A program made the position numbers and the translations under genes. A stretch of 64,000 bases of DNA, taken from the NCBI RefSeq assembly GCF_902506265.1, contig NZ_LR733556.1, forward strand, positions 1,888,578 through 1,952,577, given 5' to 3'. The notes beneath the pieces were generated by a model, which was not told the origin of the DNA, made no database searches, and saw only the letters and a program-made list of their open reading frames with translations. This DNA comes from Flavobacterium sp. 9AF. Its GTDB lineage: Bacteria > Bacteroidota > Bacteroidia > Flavobacteriales > Flavobacteriaceae. Below are positions 45,670 through 56,000 of this stretch, one piece after another; position 1 is the stretch's first letter, and every line of letters begins with the position of its first letter.

Positions 45670-47286
45670 ATGAAAAAAATAATAGTAGGATTACTTCTTT
45701 TAGCAAGTGTTTCCATTTGGGCTCAGAAACCCATTTTCACGACAGCAAAAGTAAATGCCGCAACTGTTTATATAAACAGTGCCGAATTATCACAATCTAC
45801 AACAGTAACTTTACCCAAAGGCAATAGTGAAATTGTTATCAAGAATGTAGCCGATTATGTAAATGAAAGCACCGTACAAATTAATGCTCCCAAAAACATT
45901 ACCGTGTTGTCGGTTCAGTTTACCAAAAATTATATTTCTGAATATGAAATTGATGAAAGTAATCCTACTATTAAAAAAGTACGAGATAGTATCGATTGGG
46001 TAACCAAAGAAATTGCGAAAGTGATGAATCAAAAAGCATCACATTCCAAAACCATTGAATTATTAGACAAAAACCAACAAATAGCTGGTGCAAATGCTAC
46101 TTTAAGCGTTACCGAATTGATGAAATTAGTAGATTATTATACTAGTAAAAGAACGGAATTGAGTAACCTAGTAAATACGTTTTCTGAAAAAGAAAATAAA
46201 TTAAGAGAACAATTGGCTACTTTAAATTCCAAATTAGAAATCAATACCCGAAAAGAAGAAAAAACGTCTAAAGGAAAATTAATTCTACAAGTAATGAATG
46301 ATTTAGCTGGAACAGTTGATTTAGACATTAATTATTTAACGCAAGGAGCATCTTGGTATCCTTTTTATGATTTAAGAGCAGAAAGTATTAGTAGTCCAAT
46401 TGACATGCTATACAAAGGACAAGTGACTCAGAATACAGGAATCGATTGGAAAAAAGTAAAACTAACTTTATCGAGTGGGAATCCGAATCAAAGTAATGAA
46501 GCTCCTATTTTAAGTGCTTGGTTTTTACGCTTTGGTTATCCAAATTATGGAAATTATAAAAGAGAAAATTCCACATTAAATTCTATTCAGGGTTATGCTG
46601 CAGGAATAGAAGTTGTAAAAGACAATGTTGATTTAAGTGAATCAACTGTTTCAGATTATACTACAATTTCTGAAAATCAATTGAATGTAAGCTTTGATAT
46701 CGACATTCCATATGATATTCTATCTAATGGAAAAGCCCATAGTGTTGCGTTAAAAGAAATTCAATTACCTGCTTCTTATAAATATTATGCCGTACCAAAA
46801 CTAGAAAAAGAAGCTTTTTTATTAGCGGAGCTAAACGATTATTCGAAATTTAATTTATTACCAGGAGAAGCCAATATCATTTTTGAAGGTACTTATGTAG
46901 GAAAAACCTTTATTAATGCCAATGCTACTTCCGATACCTTAAATTTAAGTATGGGAAGAGATAAAAAGATTTCGATAAAACGAGAAAAAGTAGTGGACAA
47001 ATCGGGAACCAAGTTTTTATCTTCCTATAAAGAACAAGTATTTACGTATGATCTTATTGTACGAAACAATAAAAAGGAGGCTATCAATATGATTTTGAAA
47101 GATCAATATCCAATTAGCACGGATAAAGAAATTACAATCGAACTTCTAGAAAAAGATAAAGCTTCGGCTAATGAAGAAACGGGTGTCTTAACTTGGAAAA
47201 TAGAGTTAAAACCCAATGAAACAAAGAAATTCAGGATTAGTTATAAAGTGAAGTATCCAAAAGATAAAGTTATTGACAATTTATAA
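45670..47286 (+). CDS. DUF4139/DUF4140 protein (mucoidy inhibitor MuiA-like)
   Basis: This 538-residue protein has a signal peptide (cut after SIWAQ). It has an N-terminal DUF4140 domain (about 28-125: VNAATVYINSAELSQSTTV), a coiled coil (about 130-205), and a C-terminal DUF4139 beta-rich domain (about 215-538) with YLTQGASWYPFYDLRAES and WKKVKLTLSSGNP. Related proteins are called MuiA from a mucoidy phenotype, but their mechanism is not established. It is the last of four co-directional exported proteins, 68 bases after the VWA gene, and converges on an M28 peptidase gene two bases away. Confidence 0.88.
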   Translation: MKKIIVGLLLLASVSIWAQKPIFTTAKVNAATVYINSAELSQSTTVTLPKGNSEIVIKNVADYVNESTVQINAPKNITVLSVQFTKNYISEYEIDESNPTIKKVRDSIDWVTKEIAKVMNQKASHSKTIELLDKNQQIAGANATLSVTELMKLVDYYTSKRTELSNLVNTFSEKENKLREQLATLNSKLEINTRKEEKTSKGKLILQVMNDLAGTVDLDINYLTQGASWYPFYDLRAESISSPIDMLYKGQVTQNTGIDWKKVKLTLSSGNPNQSNEAPILSAWFLRFGYPNYGNYKRENSTLNSIQGYAAGIEVVKDNVDLSESTVSDYTTISENQLNVSFDIDIPYDILSNGKAHSVALKEIQLPASYKYYAVPKLEKEAFLLAELNDYSKFNLLPGEANIIFEGTYVGKTFINANATSDTLNLSMGRDKKISIKREKVVDKSGTKFLSSYKEQVFTYDLIVRNNKKEAINMILKDQYPISTDKEITIELLEKDKASANEETGVLTWKIELKPNETKKFRISYKVKYPKDKVIDNL

Positions 47287-47288
47287 AC

Positions 47289-48170
47289 TTAAAACGTTGC
47301 AATCAAATGACGGGTATATTGAAAAATTTTAAATAAACCTATTAGATTAATATATTTTGCATCATCATCGGGTGCATGATAATCTAAATGAGTGCCTGTA
47401 GTAAAACTAAAACAGGCACTTTTTTTATTTATAAAAGGTTTGGTATCTAATAATTTTAATTTCTCTTCTCCTTCTATCTTTAAATTAAGTGCTGTGCGAA
47501 AAGTTTCCATTTTTTTAAAATGAGACGTAGCGATTGGATTGGCAAAACACTTTAAAATTTTCAAATCGTTGTCCATTCTTCCTACCATATCAAAATTAAT
47601 GACAGCGATAATTTCTTTAAATTTTTTCTTTTTCTTTGAAATTAATTTCGAAAAATATTCAGAACCGTATAGGCCGATTTCGTGACCCGAATAAAAAGCA
47701 AATAAATAATTTTTATCCTTACTTCCATTTTCTATTATATCTTTATATAAAAGCATAATTAGTGCCACACCTGATGCATTATCATCTGCTCCATTATGTA
47801 TTTCATTATCTTTAAACTTAGTCGATAATCCATTTCCAAAACCTATATGATCATAATGTGCCGAAAGCAAAATCGTTTCATTTGAATAGTTATTAATAAA
47901 AACATAACCGTTAGTAATATTCAATTCTTTTTTATCTTTTTGAATAGAAAACTCTTGTCTAAAAAAACGATTCTTCCCTAAGCTGTCCATTTTTGTTTGA
48001 ATATAAGAAAGCGCTTTTTTTTCATCTTCACTTCCAGACATTCTACCTTGTAAACTATCTTGAGATAGATAATAAATAATATCTTTTAATAATGTAACCT
48101 CTATAGAGTCTTTTTCAATTTGTCCAATAGCTTGAAAGGATAGGAATAAGAGAATAAATTTAAATTTCAT
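47289..48170 (-). CDS. M28-family metallopeptidase-like protein
   Basis: This 293-residue exported protein has a signal peptide (cut near AIGQ). Its zinc-site pattern is that of aminopeptidase M28: SAHYDHIG, NGADDNASGVA, INFDMVGRM and the closing DYHAPDDD. At the position where the family has Glu-Glu (general base plus zinc ligand) the sequence reads SGHEIGLYGS, so the base Glu appears replaced by His. It may be an altered or inactive peptidase. It is convergent with the MuiA-like gene and downstream of the tail-fibre-like gene, after that gene's terminator. Confidence 0.82.
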   Translation of the reverse strand: MKFKFILLFLSFQAIGQIEKDSIEVTLLKDIIYYLSQDSLQGRMSGSEDEKKALSYIQTKMDSLGKNRFFRQEFSIQKDKKELNITNGYVFINNYSNETILLSAHYDHIGFGNGLSTKFKDNEIHNGADDNASGVALIMLLYKDIIENGSKDKNYLFAFYSGHEIGLYGSEYFSKLISKKKKKFKEIIAVINFDMVGRMDNDLKILKCFANPIATSHFKKMETFRTALNLKIEGEEKLKLLDTKPFINKKSACFSFTTGTHLDYHAPDDDAKYINLIGLFKIFQYTRHLIATF

Positions 48171-48196
48171 TATTTAGATTTTATGCTAAATATAAA

Positions 48197-48224
48197 CAAA
48201 AAAAGACCCAAAAAGGGTCTTTCA
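48197..48224 (-). terminator. Terminator of the tail-fibre-like gene
   Basis: The stem AAAGACCC / GGGTCTTT (about 48202-48222) is followed by a T run on the minus strand, 18 bases after the stop at 48242. Confidence 0.85.
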
Positions 48225-48241
48225 AAAGTTATTTCTTGAGA

Positions 48242-50794
48242 TTATTTATGCTCAATTGGTCTTTTAACAGTCGTTAAGTGTGCTGGAATATTACCAAAAC
48301 GAATAGCGTTTCCATCCCACCAGATGCCCATACCTTTACCATCTAAATTAGAATCGTTAAATAATACTTGCTGAATATTTCTATCAAAACTAGGGTCAGA
48401 AACCATTTCAGTAGCTTTATCCATACGGTTATCAATTCTATTTCCTACAGAAATCCATGAAATAGCTACTGTACTAGTACCATTATTCATTTCTCTAATT
48501 GTAAATCCATTTTTATCTACAGAAGCAATATATACACCATTACAATTTCCTTTAGGTGTTACCGTTACTTCAGGTGTTTCTCCTAATAACTGTTTGTAAG
48601 AATCATCAAAAGAAATATATGCTTGACCATTTACTAGTTTAGCGCTTCCTTTTGCATAAATTGTAGATTCTACACTTGTTACTGCATAAACTGGCGTTTT
48701 TACATGATTAGCCGCTTCAACTAATTCCACATTTTTACCTAAAGTATAAACATTTCCAGAGTTATATGCAGCAAATAATTCCCCTGAGTTCAACTGACCG
48801 ATTACTTCACCTTTCGTAACAGAACCGATCAAGTTACCGAAGAATCCACCACCAATACCGATTGTCTCATTAGTTGGAAGATAACCTGATCCTACAGTAA
48901 GCGCAGTAGTAGCGTATACACCATAGAACTGAGTTGAAGATGATTTGTAACCAAGCGCACCCCAGTAAGCAGCGTAAATTTCACTACCAATCACACCTCC
49001 TGTACGTGTAAAATCATTATAATTCCATCCACCTACACCGAAAGAATAATCATCACCCCAAAAAGACATACCTGTTAGTGCCGTATTACTTCCGTTTTGT
49101 CCATAGTTGGTTCCTTGATTTTGACTGTTTCGGTCACGATATCCATAAATTGTTGCCTGACCATCACCAACTGCAGTTTGTTGTTGACGATATACAAATA
49201 ATTGAGCGCTTCCTTGTACTGGATAATTCACTGAAACAGATGTTCCATTGTCTTGAACTAGTGAATTTCCTATAACAGAACCACCAGTTGTCCATTTAGT
49301 TAAATAATTACTAGCACCTGTACCTGTAATACCTCCTGCTGGAGCAACCCATTGTCCGTCTCCTCTTAAAAATGTAGTGCTACTTGCAGTACCCGTAGCC
49401 GAAATTTTAGGAATAGTAACACTTGCATCTGCAATTTCTGTTGTTCCAACTGCATTAGCAGCAATAGTAGGATTCGGATAAGTTCCGGCTAAGCTTCCTC
49501 CTGCAGCTCCAGAAGGTGTTGCACTTGGAGCTACCCATTGTCCATCTCCTCTTAAATAAGTAGTATTATCTGCAGTACCAGTAGCCGATATTTTAGGGAT
49601 TGTAACCGAGCTAGCCGTTAAATCTCCACTTTGTATTGAATTTGATAAGTTTAATTTACTATAAGCAATTCCTGCAGCTGCATTAATATCTGCATTTAAT
49701 ATTGTATTATCAAAAATTTTGTTTGTTGTTACCGTTCCATCTGCCACTTTAGAAGTAGTTACAGAGTTGGCTGTTAAATCTCCATTTACTATACTATTTG
49801 ATAATGCTAATTTACTGTAAGCAATAGCCGCAGAAGCACTTACATCTGCATTTACAATTGCACCATCTGTTATTTCAGTAGATCCTACTGCTCCAGAAGC
49901 AATCGAAGGGTTAGGATAAGTTCCGGATAAGCTTCCTCCTGCAGCTCCAGAAGGTGTAGCACTTGGAGCTACCCATTGTCCATCTCCTCTTAAATAAGTA
50001 GTATTATCAGCAGTACCTGTAGCCGATATTTTAGGGATTGTAACCGAGCTAGCCGTTAAATCTCCACTTTGTATTGAATTTGATAAGTTTAATTTACTAT
50101 AAGCAATTCCTGCAGCTGCATTAATATCTGCATTTAATATTGTATTATCAAAAATTTTGTTTGTTGTTACCGTTCCATCTGCCACTTTAGAAGTAGTTAC
50201 AGAGTTGGCTGTTAAATCTCCATTTACTATACTATTTGATAACGCTAATTTACTGTAAGCAATAGCCGCAGAAGCACTTACATCTGCATTTACAATTGCA
50301 CCATCTGTTATTTCAGTAGATCCTACTGCTCCAGATGCAATAGTAGGATTCGGATAAGTTCCAGCTAAACTACCTCCTGCCGTACCTATTGGGGAAGAAG
50401 AACCAGCGTACAATGCATAAGGCACGCTCATTATTTGACTTGTACCCACAATCGTATAACTTGTTCCACCTGTTGGATCTGTTTCTGTTTTAATAAAATA
50501 AGGTCCTGCTGACCAATCGATTGTAGCCATAGAACCAGAAACTACTGTTCCTGTACCTACAGTAAGAGTTACTAATCCGTTTGCATTAGATGTAGGGTTT
50601 TGCGTCTCTACATAAACAGCTGTTCCAGTTGATGTAGTTTGTAAAACACTAATTCTCATACCGATTGGAGCACTTGCCACTAAAGCATTGCCACCATCTC
50701 TAATAATAGCTTGATAGGTAAATCCTTGTGGCGATTGGGAATAAGTAGTTATTCCGAATAATATAAATATAAAGAGTAAAATTCTATTTTTCAT
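48242..50794 (-). CDS. Tail-fibre-like secreted protein with tandem repeats
   Basis: This 850-residue protein has a signal peptide (cut near TYSQ). Its N-terminal domain (about 22-130: FTYQAIIRDGGNALVAS ... IMSVPYALYA) is shared with the protein at 15044-16018. Two nearly identical 146-residue units follow (about 147-438; GTYPNP, GAIVNADVSASAAIAYSKL, YLRGDGQWVAPS), then a shortened third unit. A unique C-terminal half (about 500-850) contains several Gly/Tyr-rich segments and ends RPIEHK without a T9SS domain. The repeats resemble phage tail-fibre shafts. An adhesin is likely; its surface export may use the adjacent short T9SS protein. Confidence 0.8.
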   Translation of the reverse strand: MKNRILLFIFILFGITTYSQSPQGFTYQAIIRDGGNALVASAPIGMRISVLQTTSTGTAVYVETQNPTSNANGLVTLTVGTGTVVSGSMATIDWSAGPYFIKTETDPTGGTSYTIVGTSQIMSVPYALYAGSSSPIGTAGGSLAGTYPNPTIASGAVGSTEITDGAIVNADVSASAAIAYSKLALSNSIVNGDLTANSVTTSKVADGTVTTNKIFDNTILNADINAAAGIAYSKLNLSNSIQSGDLTASSVTIPKISATGTADNTTYLRGDGQWVAPSATPSGAAGGSLSGTYPNPSIASGAVGSTEITDGAIVNADVSASAAIAYSKLALSNSIVNGDLTANSVTTSKVADGTVTTNKIFDNTILNADINAAAGIAYSKLNLSNSIQSGDLTASSVTIPKISATGTADNTTYLRGDGQWVAPSATPSGAAGGSLAGTYPNPTIAANAVGTTEIADASVTIPKISATGTASSTTFLRGDGQWVAPAGGITGTGASNYLTKWTTGGSVIGNSLVQDNGTSVSVNYPVQGSAQLFVYRQQQTAVGDGQATIYGYRDRNSQNQGTNYGQNGSNTALTGMSFWGDDYSFGVGGWNYNDFTRTGGVIGSEIYAAYWGALGYKSSSTQFYGVYATTALTVGSGYLPTNETIGIGGGFFGNLIGSVTKGEVIGQLNSGELFAAYNSGNVYTLGKNVELVEAANHVKTPVYAVTSVESTIYAKGSAKLVNGQAYISFDDSYKQLLGETPEVTVTPKGNCNGVYIASVDKNGFTIREMNNGTSTVAISWISVGNRIDNRMDKATEMVSDPSFDRNIQQVLFNDSNLDGKGMGIWWDGNAIRFGNIPAHLTTVKRPIEHK
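49481..50356 (-). repeat. Two 438-bp near-identical tandem repeats inside a CDS
   Basis: Unit boundaries fall at 49481, 49919 and 50357, exactly 438 bases apart. By eye the two units differ at about ten positions. The length is a multiple of three, so the frame is kept. A partial third unit begins at 50357 and extends towards the N-terminal side of the gene. Confidence 0.92.
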
Positions 50795-50807
50795 AAATAT
50801 CTATTTT

Positions 50808-51281
50808 TTAGTTATTTTTAATTAATTTAAATGTCTTAAGTATTTGATTGGAAGAAAAAACATTTAGAAAATAAGTAGCTATTGGCAAACTCTCAATGTC
50901 AATAGCCGTTTGATTGGATAAAATCTTTTCAGATTTAATTAATTTCCCATTTACATCAAACAACTCATATTTCATTTCATTGGGAAATTGGGAAATAGTA
51001 AGTTCCAAGGTAACTTGAGTAATAGCAGGATTGGGGTACAATGCCAAATTTATACCCGTAGTTGGATTTGGAATTGACAGCGTGTAAATTTCAATTGGTT
51101 GTTGTACTCCTTGTGTCAATTCTCCATTTGCACCTGAGACCGTTTCATAAAATACTTGTCCGTAAGAATAACTTACAGAACCATTTGAGCCAACAGCGTT
51201 ACCGCCAGAAAATACTATACTTTCTTGACTATAACTCAAACTCAAATAAAGTAGTAAAAATAAAGTAATTGTTTTTCTCAT
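50808..51281 (-). CDS. Short T9SS sorting-domain protein
   Basis: This 157-residue protein has a signal peptide (cut near LSYSQ), a Gly/Ser/Tyr-rich mature segment of about 60 residues (SGGNAVGSNGSVSYSYGQVF) and a C-terminal type IX sorting domain (ALYPNPAITQVTLELT ... FKLIKNN). It resembles the 152-residue protein at 14584-15042 in size and layout and, like it, is next to a protein with the II.D..GNAL domain (13 bases upstream of it). It may be the exported carrier or anchor of that partner. This role is inference. Confidence 0.8.
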   Translation of the reverse strand: MRKTITLFLLLYLSLSYSQESIVFSGGNAVGSNGSVSYSYGQVFYETVSGANGELTQGVQQPIEIYTLSIPNPTTGINLALYPNPAITQVTLELTISQFPNEMKYELFDVNGKLIKSEKILSNQTAIDIESLPIATYFLNVFSSNQILKTFKLIKNN

Positions 51282-51380
51282 ATATGACTATTTTAATTTT
51301 ATTCTCTTTTTGGAAATTATTAGACTTTATATTTGATAAATTATCAAGAATATTCTAAACAAATTTAAATGCTTTACCTC

Positions 51381-51414
51381 TTTTAAAAACAGGTATTTAT
51401 ACCTGTTTTTAAAA
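51381..51414. promoter_or_regulatory. Perfect 34-bp palindrome in a divergent intergenic region
   Basis: The arms TTTTAAAAACAGGTA (51381-51395) and TACCTGTTTTTAAAA (51400-51414) match perfectly across a four-base loop. It has the form of a bidirectional terminator, but the flanking genes are divergent and no transcript obviously ends here, so an operator or leader hairpin is also possible. Confidence 0.65.
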
Positions 51415-51540
51415 AACTTAAATCTTAAATTCTTGTATAAAGTTAAAATAAAAAATATTTAAAAAAAATGTTAAAATAAAAAAATATAAAGAATTTTTTT
51501 ATTATTTTATTAAACAATTACAAACAAAAAAACATCGAAC

Positions 51541-52968
51541 ATGAAAACAAACAAAAAAACAAAATTATTAAGTAAAACCTATAAAGTAGGTTTTATCCTA
51601 TTTCTACTTTATTGTACCCTTTTAAAAGCACAAACCATCAATTTACAAACTTTTGCTACTGGTTTTTCGAGTCCAGTTGAAATCGTTCACGCAGGCGATT
51701 CTAGATTATTTATTGTTGAAAAAGGAGGGATTATCAAAATTTTAAATGATAATGGTACAGTAAACACAAATGCTTTTCTTAATATTTCTTCCTTAGTAAG
51801 TACAAATGGAGAAAGAGGATTATTAGGTCTAGCATTTCATCCTAATTATAGTACCAATGGGTATTTCTTTGTAAATTATACAAATACTTCTGGAAATACG
51901 GTTATTGCAAGGTATAGTGTTCCAACACCAGGTGCTAATGAAGCTACACCAACTGGCACAATCTTAATGACTATAAATCAACCATATGATAATCACAATG
52001 GTGGTTCCATAAAATTTGGACCTGATGGCTATTTATACATAGGCATGGGAGATGGAGGGAGTGGTGGTGACCCTCAAAACTATGCTCAAAACACTATTAT
52101 TGACACAAATAACCCTTCTCGTGTGTTTTTAGGGAAAATGCTTCGTATTGATGTTAATACAACTGTTGCACCATTTTATGGTATACCTGCTACCAATCCT
52201 TATGTGGGTCAAGCAGGAAAAGAAGAAATTTGGGGACTAGGTTTAAGAAACCCTTGGAAATTTTCTTTTGATAGTGTAACTGGAGATTTGTGGATTGCCG
52301 ATGTAGGACAGGGAGCACATGAGGAAATCAATAAAACATCTGTACCACTACCTAATGATTTAAATTTTGGTTGGAGATGTTATGAGGGAAATGCTTCTTA
52401 TAATACTTCTGGTTGCCCATCCGCTTCCTCTTTAGACTTCCCTATTGTTGACGTAAATCATTCTACAGGAGCTTGTTCTATAACAGGCGGTTATGTTTAC
52501 AATGGTACAATGTATCCTAATCTTCAAGGGAAATATTTATTTACCGATTATTGTGATTCAAGAATAGGTATAGTAACCTCAACTGGAGGATTAAGTTATA
52601 CTTCTTCTTTTTCAGGTAATAATTTTGTAACATTTGGTGAAGACTTAAATAAAGAATTATACATTGCGGCTATTAATAACGGAATTATTTATAAAATTAC
52701 AGACACTTCACTTTCTAATGAAAATTTTGAAAAAAATGGCTTTGCAATTTATCCTAATCCAGCTAAAGAAAGCTTTACCATTTCGAATACAAATAACATC
52801 ATTACCCAAAAAATTACTATATATGATTTATCTGGTGAAAAGATATTGACTAAAGAAAGTAATGGCAATACTACAATTACTATTCCCAATTTATCTGCTG
52901 GTATTTATTTATTAAAGCTATTAGACAATAAAGATGTCACTTATACAACTAAATTAGTTATTCAATAA
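51541..52968 (+). CDS. Glucose/sorbosone dehydrogenase-like protein with T9SS domain
   Basis: This 475-residue exported protein has a signal peptide (cut near LLKAQ) and a six-bladed propeller typical of PQQ-dependent soluble aldose dehydrogenases (about 30-385): GFSSPVEIVHAGDSRLFIVE, GERGLLGLAFHPNY, DNHNGGSIKFGPDGYLYIGM and WGLGLRNPWKFSFD. Its C-terminal 75 residues are a type IX sorting domain (AIYPNPAKESFTI). It would act outside the cell or on its surface, probably oxidising sugars; cofactor and substrate are not proven. It is monocistronic, with a bidirectional terminator after it, and divergent from the short T9SS gene. Confidence 0.9.
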   Translation: MKTNKKTKLLSKTYKVGFILFLLYCTLLKAQTINLQTFATGFSSPVEIVHAGDSRLFIVEKGGIIKILNDNGTVNTNAFLNISSLVSTNGERGLLGLAFHPNYSTNGYFFVNYTNTSGNTVIARYSVPTPGANEATPTGTILMTINQPYDNHNGGSIKFGPDGYLYIGMGDGGSGGDPQNYAQNTIIDTNNPSRVFLGKMLRIDVNTTVAPFYGIPATNPYVGQAGKEEIWGLGLRNPWKFSFDSVTGDLWIADVGQGAHEEINKTSVPLPNDLNFGWRCYEGNASYNTSGCPSASSLDFPIVDVNHSTGACSITGGYVYNGTMYPNLQGKYLFTDYCDSRIGIVTSTGGLSYTSSFSGNNFVTFGEDLNKELYIAAINNGIIYKITDTSLSNENFEKNGFAIYPNPAKESFTISNTNNIITQKITIYDLSGEKILTKESNGNTTITIPNLSAGIYLLKLLDNKDVTYTTKLVIQ

Positions 52969-52976
52969 CTTTATAC

Positions 52977-53010
52977 AAAAAGGGCAATTAGTTTGAATTA
53001 ATTGCCCTTT
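52977..53010. terminator. Bidirectional terminator
   Basis: The stem AGGGCAATTA / TAATTGCCCT (52981-53008) lies between two convergent genes, with A/T runs on both sides. Confidence 0.85.
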
Positions 53011-53031
53011 CTATATAACTACTTTTTAGTT

Positions 53032-56000
53032 TTATTTCTTAATAAATTCTTCGAAAATTATGGTCTCTGCTTTGATTAATTTCAAGAAATAGACACCATT
53101 ATTTAGATTGCTCACATCTATACTTGAAGTAATTAATTTTTCCATTTTTACTACTTTACCTTGATAATCAATAATTTCATAAGAATACAAATTAGGCCTA
53201 AAATCTACAATATCTAAATTTAAATATTCTTCCACTGGATTAGGGTATATTTTTAATAGAATAGCATTTTCTTCCGATTTAACTTCGTTAGATAAAATAA
53301 CCGAATTAGCTATTGGTGTAGCACTTCCCACAATGTTAATAGTGTAATCTTCTGTTTGGCCATAGGAATATGTTTCACAAGATGTTGGTACACCATTATA
53401 TTTTAAAGAAACTCTCATTCTTGTATTTCCTAAAATTGCGGTTGTTGGTACAGTAAAACTACCTGAAACAGGTGTAGTTGTTGAAGCCGTTTTAGACCAA
53501 ACTTGTTCTCCTGAATCTAAAAAATCTCCATCTTTATTATAATCAATCCATACAGCATAACCTTCTGAATAAGTGGAGCCTGGCCAAACTGGAGTTATGG
53601 TTATAGAATATGAGGCTCCTGCAGTTAAATTTGTAGAAATAGAAGTAAAATTTTCATAACCCGAAGTACCCGAAGAAGCGTTATTAATAGTGCCAACAGC
53701 TACTCTTCCAATATATTCTTCAGTTGCATTTTGGCTTGTAGAGTTACAATATGTTACTGTATTATTTAAAGTAGTAACAGCAACCGTGTTACTAGAAGTT
53801 GATATATTCCCTGCTGCATCTTTTGCTTTTACATTAAATGAGTATGCTGTAGCAGCATTTAATCCAGTAACATTGTATGTTGTATTTGCTGAAGAGCCAA
53901 TAAGTGTTGAACCTTGATATATTTCATAACTCGTAACTCCTATATTATCGGTAGCTGCTGTCCATGATAGATTTGTACTATTCTGAGTTGTACCAGAAGC
54001 AACAAGGTTAGTAGGTGCCGTAGGAGCAACGCCATCTATTTTAGCTCCTAATGCAGTTATCCAAATCCCTCTACCGTAAGTCGCTGCTACAAGGCTACTT
54101 TCTACATAATTAATTTCTAAATCAGTTACTGATACATTTGGAAGATTGGTATCAAAGGGTAACCAAGACGACATGGTGTCATCTTTATGATAGACTCCTA
54201 AAGTAGTTCCTACATATAGCATGTTATTTGGATCTTGCCCTTGATGTACAATTACATTTTTACCAATAGAAGGAAGCCCAGTAGAAATACTAGCAAAAGA
54301 AGTTCCTCCATTCGTAGATTGATATACTTGCCCAGAAGTACCTTGTGTTACCGCATAAAGAATTGAACTATTTGTTGTATGTACACAAATATTTTTAACC
54401 GTTGTTGGAAAAGTATATAACAGTGTAAAATTAACTCCTTTGTCGGTACTTTTGTATAATTTACTAGCATCAGAGACATACATTATATTATCATTAGAAG
54501 GGTCTATTATTACATTCTCAATGGCGGTTGAAAAAGCGGTAGTTCCTGCTACCCATGAACTTCCATTTAATCGATATACTTTTTTATAGCCCGCAAAAAC
54601 TTGTCCTGTTGCATTAATTGCTAAAGGTGTTACCCAATTTCCTGTTTCACCACTAGGTTGACTAATAGTGCTACTTAAACTACTTCCCCCATTCGTTGAA
54701 ACATAAAGACCACCGCCATTTTGTATAAAACCATAATATTTATTGCTATTATTAGGATCTACACCTGTGTCCATACCATCAGCACCATAATAATTTTTCC
54801 ATTGATTACCACTATAACCATAGCCTCCATTATCTTGCAATCCACCAACCATATTAGCGGTAGACTGTTTAGAAACAGCTATTTTATAAAACTGACTAAT
54901 TTGCAATCCAGCTGTCTTACTTGTAAAAGAAACCCCATTATCGGAAGATTCATAAATACCTCCATCACTTCCGCAATACAATTTAGATCCATAATATCTT
55001 AAAAAATGAATGTCTGCATGCGTATAAGTAGCTGCTGTAGGACTACTCCAATTGTTTACTTTAGTAAAAGAACTTCCTCCATTAGTACTCTTCCAAATAT
55101 TAAGCACTCCTGTAAAAATTAAATTGGCATTTGTGGGAGAAATTTCTAACGCAAAATCATACCATGCTTGAGAACTTTCAAACACATCAGTAGTTGAAGT
55201 CGTTTTAGTAAAAGAATCTCCGCTATTTATAGATCGATATAAGCCTTGAAAACTATATGAATTTGAAGAAGTATTTGCACTTAAAAGATATACATAATTT
55301 TCATTAGCTGGTGTAACGCCTATTGCTAATCTACCTGAACTTGTAGGCAAACCAGACGTAATTTGTGTAAATGAAGTACCCGCATCGGTAGATTTATAAA
55401 AAGCCGAAGTAGTTACTGCATAAATAGTTTTAGGATCACCTGGTTTTAATTTTATATCTTTAATATTACCAGAAAGAACATTAGTCCAGCTTACTCCTGC
55501 ATTTGTCGTTTTATAAACTCCTACACTTGTAGCAACCCAAAGAACATTGGAATTAGTTGGATCCATATAAATATCGCCCGCTCTAGTAGAAGTATTAGTA
55601 AATGAAAGTCCAGTAGTATTCCATGTTAAACCCCCATTAGTAGATTTTAAAACACCTATAGAATAAGTATCTCCAGCATCTTTATCTCCCGTAGCAATAT
55701 AGATAATATTTGAATTGTTTTTATCAGTAACAATTCCTGAAACACCTATTTGAGGTAATTCATCTGATAATGGACTCCAATTTGTACCTCCATCAGTTGT
55801 TTTCCAAATTCCTCCAGCTGGTGTACCCACATATATTACACTTGCATTATTGGGATCAACATAAACTACATTAACTCTTCCTTGACCCGCAGACCAAGAT
55901 CCATTAATAGTATGATTAAACGGCCCTACGGGTTGCCAATTGCTTGATTTAGAAGCAATTGCAATTTGATTTTTTTGTATTTGACTTTTCTTCATTAAAA

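Noticed and set aside
49481..50356. Insertion sequence or composite element
   Set aside because: The 438-bp units are in-frame coding repeats with no transposase and no terminal inverted repeats.
54721..55002. 93-codon plus-strand ORF rich in Ile and Thr
   Set aside because: It is the antisense of repetitive BNR blades of the sortilin-like gene and has no protein-like pattern.
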